A stretch of DNA of 64,000 nt from Norana najaformis (lineage: Eukaryota > Annelida > Clitellata > Crassiclitellata > Hormogastridae), in the NCBI GenBank assembly GCA_964023275.1, contig OZ029925.1, positions 11,336,684-11,400,683 of the forward strand, written 5' to 3'. The notes beneath the pieces were generated by a model, which saw only the letters and a list, made by a program, of their open reading frames with translations, had not been told where the DNA came from and made no database searches. Made by a program: the position numbers and the translations under genes. This document shows positions 48,001 through 59,117 of this stretch, piece by piece (position 1 is the first letter of the stretch; each line of letters starts with the position of its first letter).

Positions 48001-51000
48001 CTAAAATTTTTACCCGTCCTTTCATTAATTTACCGCAACATTTTACCCAACCTTATGTTAATTTGCATCAACACTTACACCCAACTTTATGTTAAATTAC
48101 TCAACTTTTTGTCCCTTTGTTACAGTAATTTACCTCAACTTTTTACGCAGTTTTACTTTAATCTACCTTCTGTTTTACCTATCATTATTAGCGCACCTTG
48201 ATGCTGTCATTTCTTGTGCATAGGTGAGTTTGAGGCAAAGGATGATGACGATTCTGATTCAGACTATGACGAATCCTTTGGCGACAACCAGGATCTCTGT
48301 CTTCCTGCTCTCCAGTACCTCAGACAGTGTGCGGAGTTCCTTGCGACCATGTGGCTCATGCCGAACTGCCCTGTCTTCGTAGGCGCCAACAGGTGGGGTG
48401 AAATAGTGGATGAATTTTCAGCCAGTTGTGGTGTAGATAAAGATAAAATGTAAGTGTAAAGGTTAAAGGTAACCGGTAACTTTTTACCTGCCTCTTTAGA
48501 TACTCCTTAGAAACATAAAGGTTAATGTTAAACCTGTTTATGTACCTCTGTAGAAGTTTCTCAGAAGCACAAGGTAAAAGTAACACAGTCTTCACAAAGA
48601 TATGGGTAAAAGGGTAAAGGCAACTCTTGTCTATATGCCTATGTAGATCTTCTTAGAAGCACAAAGGTAACACACTTGTAGAAGCTTAAAGGCAAAAACA
48701 ATACACTTGTTTGCATGCCACAATAGAAACTTCTCAAAAACATGCAAGTTAAGGTAAAACGCCTATATTTACGCCTTTTCTCAGGCAACTTGGCAGAAGT
48801 GCAAAGATGAAGGTAATTCACTTGTTTACAGGCTTCTATAGAAACGCCATGCATACATGAGTAATATAAATAAGTTATATGTGATGATAATTTTTAAAAA
48901 GTTTGTTTTATGTGAAATAATCGGAATGTTTAAAATTTAGAATTCACACGGACCACTGTCGTCCAATTGAGTTTTTCGTTACAAGTGTTGACATCGCCAA
49001 ATTCCAAAAGCAGTTTCTAGAAGGAGCCTCAGCAAAGAACCAGTCTGACGTAGTTGGAACAGGGAACCAGCCAACAAACAATGGAATTGCAGAACCCAAG
49101 GACAACCTTCAGACAGCAGGCTACCAATGCAGACAGGAGAATTTAGGAAACCACCACAACAGTTCAACTGGCAACCAGCTTGTGAAGGAGACTTTGACAG
49201 AAAACCTACATAAGGGTGATGCTTTAACAGGGAACCAGAATAAGGAGGATGCTTTGATAGGGAACCAGAATAAGGAGGATGCTTTGATAGGGAACCAGAA
49301 TAAGGACGATGCTTTGATAGGGAACCAGAATAAGGAGGATACTTTGATAGGGAACCAGAATAAGGAGGATACTTTGTCAGGGAACCGGAATAAGGAGGAT
49401 GCTTTGACAGAGAACCAGAATAAGGAGGAAACTTTAACAGGGAACCAGAATAAGGAGGATACTTTGATAGGGAGCCAGAATAAGGAGGATACTTTGACAG
49501 GGAGCCAGAATAAGGAGGACGCTTTGACAGGGAACCAGAATAAGGAGGATGCTGTGACAGAGGACCGGAACAAAGACGATAACTTGGCAGGTGAACAACG
49601 TAAACAAGATTCTTTGGTTAATCAGTCCATCACAGATTCAGAACAGACAAAAGCAGAACAGAGCACAAACAATGATGATGTTTCGGAGATGGATGCGCCC
49701 CTCGAAGAAACTCCCACTCTGATTGCAGAACATGCATCAGAAAGGGTGCCTGAAGACTTTGAACACGCAGAGGAGCTGAGAAGCGAGGTTTCACCCAGAA
49801 AAGAGACACTTTCAGAGGTCGTTTCCACAGAAGAGCAAACCAGTGATGTTCCCAGCGACAAAACTTCAGCGGAAAATCTACCCCGTCTTGACAACACCAA
49901 TTCCGAAGTCCAGGGAAAAACCTCAGCATCAGAGAAAATAAAAGAAAACAGAACCCCACCCGATCAAATGGTGATTGAGCTGATCGGGAAGGTGACAACA
50001 TCACTTGATGATCTTGACAATCACTCGGGGGTGCTGCACGTCTTCTTTTTGATCTTTGAGGGCCTTGCGAACGCCGTGTCCGCCTGTCCCAAGAACTACC
50101 AGCCGCAGACGCTGGAGGCTCTTTTCCAGCTGATGAGGTCGGCTGCCAATGTTCCAGGTGAGTGAATATGGCCCCGGTGAGAAAAAATCATCTGTCAAGT
50201 TATGTGATAATACTAACAATAATGGTGTAATGTAACAACGTCGCAGTTATACGGTTAAGTTATGAACAAAGGTTCAGGTGATCATAACAACAGAGCTGTA
50301 CAAACAGTGGTTATAAAATTTTAATTTGAGTACCATCAGCTTAGAAATGGTATCCAAGTGATGAAAACAAAAATTAAAATACTTTACACTGGTGATACAT
50401 GTAATAATAATGATGATGACAAAAATAATTATGATGATGATAATAATAGTATTAATAATAATAACATTTTTATTAATAAATATAATTATGCAATTGCATC
50501 TCTTACATTTAAACTCTGTTGCAGGTCCGCGCTTTGCCCTCTACTGTGTAAACATGCTTCTCCTTCCAACACTTCAGTCATGGCTGCGACACAGTGCCAC
50601 GGTTACTGGTTACTGGGATACGGTTACTGTGGCAAACTGTAAACATTACACTGGACTGTGTGTCGATCTTGTTGTTGAGTACATCATACAGTTTACAAGT
50701 AAGTGTTGGTTTATGCTGAATGCAAATGTAAAAATGTTTTATTCATGGTGTAAATGTGTCACTTTACACCAAGTATTACTAACAGTGCATAAATGTGTTT
50801 GTTTCTGCTGATTGTAAAATGTAAATGTATTGTTCACTTTATGTAAATGTGTTGGTTTACACCTAGTGTAAATGTAAATGTGTTGTCTACCAATGTCGCA
50901 CATTGAAAAGCACTCAGTACTCGCGAAACTTTCGTCTTGGTCGAAAGCGTGTGATTTGGACTGACTTTGGACCAGTGAAGCGTGACGATGTGTTGTAGGT

Positions 51001-54000
51001 CAACTAGAACTGCAGTCAGATCTGGAATTGCTTCTTCATCAGCAGTTGATGGTTCTTGTTGAGTTCATCACGGAACCAGTAGAGTCACTGTCACGCATCG
51101 GCTGCTCCTGCATCCGGTCAGCTGCCTCATCATTTTTGTCATTGTCGTTATCATCATTTCTGTCTCCATCATCAGCGTCATCATCTTAGTATCATTGTGT
51201 GGAGGTAGTCGTGGTGGACAATAAAGATTAAATGTGACATTGTGAAGAGGAGGAGAAGGAAGAGAGGATAAGGAGGTATGGATGAGGATGTGGAGGAGGA
51301 TAAGGTCAGATGTGGAGCAAAAAGGTAAGAGGAAGAAGAGGATGAGGAAAATGAGAAAGAGAAAGGAAGAAGAAAAAGGAAAAGGAGAGGATATGGAGGA
51401 ACATGAGAGGAGAAATAGGAGGAATAAGAGAAAGGGACAAGGAGGAAAAGGATAAGGAGGAATAGGAGGAGAAGGAGGAAGAGGAGGAGGAAAAGGAGAT
51501 AGGTCAATGATGATAGGAGGAAAAAGATCACCAAAACAGAAAAGCAAACATTATAAACGCCAGTTTGTCCATGCGTTTTGTAGCCACTGTCTGCTTCACT
51601 GCGGCCCTGTTCTGTCAGAGGCAATGTGGCAGATCACTGGAGCTGCACTGCGCTTGGCATTTGATGTGACACTATTTCCACTGCGCCAGCTTATGACGCC
51701 ATTCCACGAGAACTCTGACAATTTCTATGGAGATGTGGGTCAGGTCAAGGTAGCGATACGGGTCGACAGCACTCCAGCTGAGTGCGAACGACTACGCCAG
51801 CTTTCTCAACAGGTGGCACTTTACTTGTCTACATTATAGTTGTTTGCCATGCTAACATTGGTGATTATGGTTATCATCATCATCTTTATCCTCATTATTA
51901 ATCTTATCATCATTGTTACATTGCTGCTGACATTTTCATAAAGGAAGTAGGTTGAAATTGAGAATCACAAGAGAAGCAGTGATGATGGTGATGATGATGA
52001 CGATGATGATGATGATTACGAATCCTTGTTTTGCTAAGGTGTTCCTCTTGGACAGTCAGCGCAGTTCGTCAGGTCAGTGTTCAAAGGTGGACCATGAAGA
52101 TCAGAAGTCCTTTGTGTTTCTCATCTATCCACCAGAGTGTGCTTCCTCTGACCCCACGGAAGCTACAAGGTCAGGTTATGAACTAGGTCATTTCAAGACA
52201 CTATGTAAATTTCCATTGTATTATGTGGTTGCTTTCTTGAGTTGGTTCTATACAATTGCCGTTGCAGTGCTCTATTTTGGAACTGTTTTCTTGAGTTACA
52301 ACGTACTTTTTAAAGTTAATTAATTTGTGTTTTGTTTGTTTATTTTCATTTTAATAAATCTACTTTATTTAGGCATATATTTAACTTATTTATTTCACTT
52401 ATTTATTTCTTTATTTACAATCATTTGATTGGAGGCAACCATCGTTTGATGCTTTTTGTGTTTTGACATTGGTGTTATAAAAGTCATTAGATTAGATTAG
52501 ATTAGATTAGGCAATGATTTTTACAAGATGCCATGTTATGGCCAGCAATTGTTTCCTCCAAATGGAACTATATAAGTGTCTGAATTACAATTACCTACCC
52601 ATTAGTGCTATTTTGAAGTTCCAAAAGGGTGCTAGCTATACAGGTAGCCAGATGCATTTCTGTCTAGATCCATCAGGGAGCTCTGTGTTCCTGTACTGAG
52701 TCAGCTAGGTTGACAAACACTGCTTCCTTCAGCGCGTGGCAACTTGTTGGTTCTTTGCGGTCTTGTTGCTACATGGTCAGTGTTCTTTCTTATGCACTGG
52801 GCTGTCCTCGTAGAAGAGTTTGCCCCTCAAAATTAGAAATTTACCACCAGAAGTATAGCGCAAGAAGCATCACCTTAGGAAGATCTGTTAGTTTGATAGC
52901 CGTGTTTTAGCGCTGAAACAAATGTTCAGATACATGTGTACATACATAGATACAATACAATTACAGGGTGCCATTTCGTAATCTGGTGCTTGGACTGTTG
53001 TCGCACCAACTCCTTGTGCAGACAGTTGGCACCTTGCTGCTGCATGGCACTTCCAACATGGTGCCGAATGAGGTTGCCATGATGGCTGGAACTACTTCAG
53101 GTGCACGTAGTCGGACCAACAGCATTGCTCCAGTGGAAGGAGATGCAAATGGATTGAGGAATCTACTTCATGACTCTCCGCTGCCCGGTTGGACATTCAG
53201 TTATTATTGATAATTAAGTACTGTTAAGTATTAAGTAATATTAATTATTGTTATTAATAATATGATATGATATAAATATATAAAATGTATAAGTCCTGAG
53301 GGATTATTTGTACATTGGGAAAATAGTAACAGTTATTATTATCATTATTTTTTGCCCCAAGGTAATTATTATTGTATAGTATAAATAATAATAATGATGA
53401 TGATGATGATGATAATAATAATAATAATAACGCTTATATTTTACAATTGAATTAATATTAATGAATTAATTTAATTTTTTTAATCTCTTGGGATCATTAT
53501 TACCATTGGTAAAAAATAATTTTTCTGCTCCTTAACTTAATTTTTAATTTCTGAGGGATCATTTCTACCTGAAGTAAAAAATGATAATAATAATAATCAT
53601 AATGATGATGGTGATAATAATAATAATAATTATAATTATAATGAGTAGTAAGGATAAAGATCCAGAGGGCAGTTAGTATTATTACTACTACTGCTACTAC
53701 AACTAATGCTATTTTCACTTTTACATTTATTATTATTATTATTACTACTACTACTACTACTGCTATTATTATTATTATTATTATTGCTTCTGTTACTGCT
53801 TTTACCAGACCTCTCTTCTTGTTTAACTCTAGGTATGTTGCAATACCTCTCATGCCGGAACCTGTTTGGTCTCCTTGACTGCCTGTCTGACTCCTTCCGT
53901 GTCGCATTCCAGTTTGACTCGAGACCAGGTCTCAAGTTCCTTGTCCAGAAGGTCCTGAGGACTGATGTCGCGGCCAACCTCTACAAACAGGCTGGCATCA

Positions 54001-56136
54001 GCATGACGCTTTACGAACACGTCCTGCTCGAAATAGCGTCACGTCATGACAACCTTTGTGCCAAAAACGTCACCGACATTCTCAGAGACAGGCTGGTAGT
54101 CGATGGAGACCAGGTTGTCCTGGAAACGCCGCATCCCCAGCCAAAGCCTGTTGCTAATGACGACCATGTTGCCTCAGATATGAAGCCTCAACAGAGCGTG
54201 GTATCCAACAACAGTGGGCTTGCAATGGAGAAAAAGCATGTAACCACTGACAATGACACAGAGCACCAAGTTGTATCCAGTGGCAACCGAATTACAATGG
54301 AGACAAAATATGGGCAAGTATCCAACAACAACGCGGTAGCCATAGAAACAAAGCACGGGCTTTTACGTAATGACAACCAGGTTGTTGCTATTGAGACAAC
54401 AAAGCACCAACAGGCTCCAGCATCCATGGAAACGCGACACCAGAGGGCACTGGCCGACCTTCGCTCATCAAAGGATTGCATTCGACCCCAGGCTTCACGT
54501 TTCATCTGTCTGCTGCGTGACTCATTTGACGAAACATGCTCACGCTACATCGACCTCTATGTTGACCGAGAAGGACCAAGTGTAGCGGACCGTCTGTCGC
54601 AGTCGCTGCTTGTGTTCCTGCTTGCTGAACCGGAGGAGCTTCCTTCACTCAAGCGTGACAAGTCGCTCAAGGAGATGGTTGCCGAGAAGCTTCGGAAGCA
54701 GGTAACACCTGCACCAGATACAGAGGAAGAGTCAGATGCCAAACGAAGAGCATCGAAAGAGTCGCTCACAGCTGAAGGTGATTGAACTATAGGCACTATG
54801 TAAATATAATCTACTCTGATGACTTCTAAAGCATCATTATGATAATGCACATTTTATCAATCGATGCTGTTATCTTAATCCCTTTCCCTCTATCCTTTCT
54901 CTTCTTTCCCTGTATCCCTTCTCTTTTCTCCACTTTCCTTTATAATTTCCTTTCCTTCCCTTACCTTTAAATACCTTACATTACCATATCTTACCTTACG
55001 TTTCCCTTTTATTATATTACCTTCCCTTCTCTTTCCCTTACCTTTTACATCCCCTTGTTTTACCATACTTCCTTTCTCTTCCCTTACCATACCTTACCTT
55101 ACCTAACCATACTTTCTTTCCTTCCATCCCTTATGTTAATGGGCTTTACTTTTACAGCTGTTTGTTGTTTCTGCAGGTGATCCTCCTTCAGAGATGCTCC
55201 AACCTCGGCGCCACCGACCGTCAATTGAAGACCGTATCTACACTGTGGCCTCCGAGCGTACTGTCAAGTCCCTCGTTGCCGAATACCGTCGCCGCAAGCA
55301 GGCCCAGTCAATGCCGCGCACAGCCCCAGCCCCTCGGGTGCCCCGGGCCTTGGGCACCCAGGCGGAGGCCACCACCGCAGCTCCTTTAGAGGAGCAGGAG
55401 AGGAATGGAAAGGGTCGAGACGACATTGAAAGGCAGATTGAGGAGCAGCAGAAGTCTTCAATCATGAAGGTAATGAAGGATCCGTTTTAGGTTAAGGGAT
55501 TGATCAGGGTCTGTGGGTTGGGTTTTGTTGATTAAAGATGATGGATTGAATCTGTGTGTAGGTTATTTGATCAGGTCCTTGCATGTATCGATCAATCAGA
55601 TCTATGCACAGATCGATAAATCAGTTTCTAGGGGCGAGTTTTGTTGATTGGAAGGTCAAGTGGATTATTCATTTGTCCGGTTGCTTGTCATTGCCTGCAT
55701 TCATTCATTCATATCACCAGTCATTCAGCAATTTATTCATTCATTTAGTCATTTAGCAGTTCAGTCTTTTTGTTAGTCACTTAACATTTAAGTAATTCAT
55801 TTACTGATTCATTCAATCACTCTGATTGTCGCTTAGCAGTTTATTCATAAGTCCTTCAGTCATTGCATTAGTGATTTAGCAATTCAGTCATACATTCGTC
55901 GACTGATATTGTAGGACGGTGAGGCGCACTTGCGATCATTGATTGAGATGCTGTGCAGCGTGCTTCAGCTGCTGGACCAGCTTCCAGATGACCAGTTCCA
56001 TGCGCTACAGCCCGTCTTCTTCCAGTCCATTGCTCGACTCACGGCCAACTGCAAGGACGGTCAGCTGCGCCACTCCCTTGGACAGTGGACCCTTCGAATC
56101 GGTCGACTGTTCAACATCACTGGACCGGAGGAGTAA
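29046..56136 (+). CDS. ARFGEF3: ARFGEF3 (BIG3), 34 coding exons, complete
   Basis: This is a large BIG/GBF-family HEAT-repeat protein; vertebrate BIG3 acts in secretory granule traffic. Coding exons: 29046-29136, 29971-30016, 30212-30293, 30712-30846, 31329-31397, 32664-32801, 35065-35205, 35982-36024, 36333-36516, 37514-37681, 38107-38239, 38761-38894, 39624-39793, 40081-40332, 40607-40782, 41368-41548, 42065-42214, 42552-42761, 43185-43482, 43856-43987, 44266-44451, 45144-45396, 45795-45974, 47521-47776, 48224-48392, 48941-50157, 50525-50698, 50999-51116, 51584-51812, 52039-52169, 52967-53187, 53833-54777, 55177-55469, 55915-56136. All phases agree, giving about 2508 residues (human about 2177). 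Diagnostic stretches: [55 protein letters not shown]. The extra length comes mainly from the repeat-bearing exon 48941-50157. ATGs at 29046 and 29052 are both in frame. The Sec7-like part (exons 40081-40782) lacks FRLPGEAQ. Confidence 0.94.
29205..29765 (-). mobile_element. Diverged family A LINE relic in ARFGEF3 intron 1
   Basis: Blocks such as ACCAGCTTATTCACGAGCGC at 29209 and CCAGTGGAGTGATTTAAGGA at 29720 align in order with 5380 and 5862 of the family A copy at 5322-5935. The stretch between is strongly diverged, and no frame remains. It is an old copy in the same orientation as the others. Confidence 0.6.
30355..30665. repeat. Degenerate TTACC pentanucleotide tract
   Basis: Diverged ACCTTACCTTA units fill this ARFGEF3 intron on the coding strand. 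The same composition occurs at 39420-39545, 45495-45765 and 54870-55140 in this gene, and as its complement in CCDC39 introns. Short frames through it are artefacts. Confidence 0.7.
32330..32520. repeat. Diverged ATGGTTGCYTTTGGATAC tandem repeat
   Basis: About seven or eight diverged copies of a 20-30 bp unit (TGGTTGC, T-run, GGATAC) lie in the intron before the exon at 32664-32801. Confidence 0.6.
32835..33330. repeat. Diverged TTATGCTTGGTTGAACC tandem repeat
   Basis: About fifteen diverged copies of a unit near 30 bp follow the exon at 32664-32801. The intron then continues T-rich to 35064 (33400-34900) with no exon-like frame. Confidence 0.6.
35225..35300 (+). mobile_element. tRNA-derived SINE head
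   Basis: Box A-like TGGTGCAGTTGG (35233-35244) and a perfect box B GGTTCGAGTCC (35278-35288) lie 20-80 nt after the ARFGEF3 exon at 35065-35205. The flanks do not form a tRNA acceptor stem that I can see. A SINE remnant is therefore the better call than a tRNA gene. Confidence 0.55.
36559..36690 (+). repeat. Short interspersed repeat with CTAATC end, copy 1
   Basis: This begins CTAATCTAATC, then GACTTATGTAGTGCTGTTATC, then ATAATGCATACGGTATCATTGA and TTGCTTCAAGTG. Related copies: 36980-37062 (inverted), 38468-38529 (inverted), 52425-52509 (inverted, with four ATTAG units), 54808-54880, 27045-27130 and 37715-37800. The tandem ATTAG end behaves like a retroposon 3' tail, so the true element orientation is probably minus here. 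No coding content. Confidence 0.6.
37178..37400 (-). mobile_element. LINE reverse transcriptase fragment
   Basis: The minus strand gives [20 protein letters not shown], then [15 protein letters not shown], the conserved RT block before the YADD box. The rest is degenerate. It lies antisense in the ARFGEF3 intron before the exon at 37514, next to an inverted copy of the CTAATC-ended repeat. Confidence 0.7.
41660..41880 (-). mobile_element. LINE or SINE 3' end of the TATAGCGCC family
   Basis: This contains TTGTATAGCGCCACTTC and CAGAGGTGCTCTGGA, followed by sequence whose minus strand resembles a LINE C-terminus ([17 protein letters not shown]). Other ends of this repeat lie at about 6898, 7315, 8817, 8885, 28994, 36205, 38923, 56733, 59350 and 59968. 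Confidence 0.5.
46447..47482. mobile_element. Candidate TTAA-flanked DNA transposon (piggyBac-like MITE) with palindromic units
   Basis: The segment begins TTAACACACTG and ends CCAACGTGTTAA. Inside, GGGACGTGTTAACACGTCCC-type palindromes recur near 46518, 46853, 47207, 47402 and 47443. A block starting GTGTCCAAAATAATCGT repeats three times (46733, 47111, 47287). TTAA ends and absence of coding sequence fit a non-autonomous piggyBac-like element, but the terminal inverted repeats are imperfect and the exact ends are uncertain. It fills the ARFGEF3 intron between 45974 and 47521, ending 39 nt before the exon. Confidence 0.5.
48450..48850. repeat. Diverged ~75-bp tandem repeat related to 15120-15420
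   Basis: About five units contain TAGAAACTTCTCAGAAGCAC, AAAGGTAA and ACTTGTTTAC cores. They lie in the intron between exons 48224-48392 and 48941-50157. The shared core with the MAP3K4 intron repeat suggests one dispersed family. Confidence 0.55.
49191..49610 (+). repeat. In-frame coding minisatellite, 14 x 30 bp
   Basis: Fourteen 30-bp units lie wholly inside the ARFGEF3 exon 48941-50157, each encoding ten residues of the type [10 protein letters not shown]. The central units are nearly identical at the DNA level; the first and the last two are diverged ([20 protein letters not shown]). The unit length is a multiple of three, so copy number can change without breaking the frame. The insert lies between the conserved C-P-V-F-V-G-A-N-R segment and [15 protein letters not shown], where human ARFGEF3 has a short linker. 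It predicts a polar, disordered loop. Confidence 0.95.
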
Positions 56137-58500
56137 CCTCATGACCTTGGGCCTGATCTGACTTGACCCAGGGCAATCTGGGTTGGGAACTTATTTGTGC
56201 AGATTTTCTTTGTTGTGGACGGTTTTTTGTGTCTGTTTTTCTCATCAAGTCTGTCTGTCTGTCCCTTGCTGTTTCTTTCCCGATGACTATCTTTTTGTCT
56301 TGGTTCTTCTTTGTCTGTCTGTGATCTCTTTTCTGTAAATCTTTTGCTCTCAATCTCTCTGTGTGTATGTCACTCTCTCACTGTCTGTCTCTGAGTTTCT
56401 CTGTATCTGCTTGTCTGTCAGTTAACGTTAGTGAGATTTATGGATGAGATGGTTGTTTTGTTTGATAGAGATGTTTTTTCCATTCAGCTCAGATTCGGGG
56501 TTAAAGTTGCATTTGTTACAGATAAGTCCAAATTACTAGTCTTGATTTCACTAAGAATTGCAAGAGAAGTTTTCTCTTGGGTTCAGTTTTCCTTTACAAA
56601 CCCAAAAACATTCCATTTGCTTATTTCCTAATATTTCATCTCCGAAAAGGGCGCTGTAAAAATGATTGTTTTCCAGCATATCTCAAGTTGCAAATTTTTA
56701 GATCAGTCAGATGTTTTGACACCTGATAGGTTCTTAAAAGGTGCTATATAAATGCCTAGATATATACAGTGATGTGCAGTTGTTTCCAACTTTAGCATTC
56801 CGACTTTTTGTTATCTTGCCAATGTTCATTGCTCCTTAAGTCGCTTGATGTTCAACATAACGGAATGCTAAAGTTTTTGGGCCACAATCTCATTACATTA
56901 CAATGTGGGCAGTGATGCAGAAGTTTTGAGATCACATTCTGCTTGTACATTCAGTCTGTAGTTGCTACATATCTATGGAATGTGAGTTACGTGTTTGTGG
57001 ATCAAATGAAATTTGTTGTGTCAGTGCTACTATTACTTTACCCATATACTGTTACTTACTCTACCCAGTTGATAGTAACTGTCACTCAGATTGTAATCTG
57101 GTGAAATTAATTATAAATTAATTAATATAAATAATAAATTAATTTGCAAGAATAATTTAATTCGTTTAGAGTGAATTAATTATAATGATAAAATAATTAT
57201 TATAGTAATACATGACCGTTTACTGGATTCTGATCTGAAGTTTTCAAGTCAGGGGAGTTTGCTGTTATATTTAGTCATAAGGCTGGTGCTTTTAAGTTGT
57301 AGTTTAAATATTTAAGCTAGAAGTTTTGCTGCAGTCTTTGACCTAGCATGAAACTTGATTTAAGTAAGTAAGTAAGTAAGTAATGCATTTGTTAACACGC
57401 CATATGTCCATCGACTGAGCGAGGAATCGTAGGTTTATGACTAATATTCTTAAGGTTCATGGGTTGATACACTTGCCCAAGAGTGAATATACATTAGGCT
57501 ATTGCATATTCAAATATTGCAGTGTTTTTATTGTAGTTCATGAATATTCATTACAGCATTCCATATTTATGTGCAGAGCTATTGTTTGTGACAATGAATA
57601 TTTATAATACGAGGCATGTGAGTAGCCATTGCAAGTTAATATTTCATTAAGCTCCTGTATATTCTGTAGCTAATCTAATATGGAGACTTTTCTATAGTGA
57701 TGCTCTACAAGTCAGATATGAGCAAGTTAGCTGGTGAAAAGAGTTTATGAATTGGTCATATAGATTAGCCAGCACACGGAAATACCAGATCAGACTTAGT
57801 TTCATGGGGAATTTTGTTGTGACATTGCATAAGTTTTCTCCTAAAGTACATTTGTGAACATTTCCTAATTGTTGTAATTATTCATATGTTAAATATTTAA
57901 TGTTAATATTGTGATGAATTGTTATGAAAAAACGTAAAATTAGAATGAATTATTGTAAATGTTAATGTGAACGTTATGATGTATTGAAAAACTTATTTTG
58001 TCGAGTGCTTATTTAAGAATGAACTACAGTATTAATATTTTAAGACAGCTGTTACAATTGTTAAATGAATTATTCCAACAAAAACATTAATTAGTGTTAA
58101 TAAGTGCTTAGAAGTTGGCTACTTGTCGTTATTCACTATTGTTACTCTTGGAATTTGGATTTTGTTTTTTTCGTGTTTCAAGGTAATTTCAAGTTTATGA
58201 TCAATAGTTGCTTATGAATTACAGATTGTGGATTACAAGTCTAGAATTGTGGATTATGAATTGCAGGCTATGAATTAAGAATAGTGGGTTATGAATCTTG
58301 AATTGTGGTTTTGAATCTTAAATTGTGGATATTTAATTATATACAAGCATATATGAATAAGTTATTTTATCACATCTTGTTTCAGTCTTGTGACAAACAA
58401 TTACAGCTTTATTGCTTCACTGGGTTTGGTGCTATATCAAGGTTTGGAGTAAAATTATCACGCCTGGCATGGAATAAAACACGAGTTACTGTAGAACTGT
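56137..58500 (+). other. ARFGEF3 3' UTR and flank
   Basis: After the TAA at 56134-56136 there is a CT-rich run (56220-56410), then AT-rich DNA. AATAAA hexamers lie at 57133-57138 and 58473-58478, and which one is used cannot be told. At 56690-56770 there is a GGTGCTATATAAATGCC repeat end. No further exon was recognised up to the NDUFB2 terminal exon. Confidence 0.4.
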
Positions 58501-59019
58501 ATGCATTTTGGGAAGGGGTAAGCCCCCTTATGCTCCAATGAATTTTGCCATTCATTAAATGGAAAATTCATTTCAATATTACCATATAACCTCAACCCTG
58601 CTCATTTTCAAAGAATTTATTGGACGAGACCATTCCTAGGTGCTTAGCCGAGTAGGTGCCTTGCCATTTTATGTATGTAGTTTGCCAGCCTGAAATTGAT
58701 GTCCATACCATCTTTGTCTTGCACAGAGGCACCACGATGTACACTTCAACTGATCTAGGCAACACCAAGGACTCTGAACATGGTGCCAAGTGTCAACTCC
58801 TAATGGGAATCTGTCTGCTGAAGTTTCACATGTGTGAAGCCTTGCATTGTTAACTCCTTGAGTCATCTAAGCACCATTAATTTAGTGATGAGCTTTTGCA
58901 GCGCTTTTGTGACGTACATAAGTGGTTCTATGTTATAGTTTCTAGATAATTAAATAAATATACTACAACCACATATGGTATAACTGTATAGGTACATCAA
59001 ACAATACAGTTTTCAGTTA

Positions 59020-59025
59020 TTTATT
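59020..59025 (-). terminator. NDUFB2 poly(A) signal candidate
   Basis: AATAAA on the minus strand lies 93 nt past the NDUFB2 stop codon at 59118-59120. The position is normal for a short 3' UTR. Confidence 0.6.
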
Positions 59026-59117
59026 TGTATGTTAGTCCTGTTCAAGGTTGAATTCTCTTCCTTAAAGTCGCAGTTATCCCGGTAATCTTCAGCTCGCCTC
59101 GATGACACTCTGGCCTT

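Noticed and set aside
49121-49573. Minus-strand 150-codon frame rich in [11 protein letters not shown] repeats
   Set aside because: It is the antisense of the in-frame ARFGEF3 minisatellite; a 30-bp repeat opens other frames too.
51068-51624. Pro/Ser/Phe-rich minus-strand frames
   Set aside because: They translate an AGG/GGA purine-rich tract in an ARFGEF3 intron; there are no domains and no splice logic.
53706-53830. Poly-leucine start of a long plus-strand frame
   Set aside because: It comes from CTA/ATT microsatellites just before the acceptor at 53832. The exon begins at 53833.
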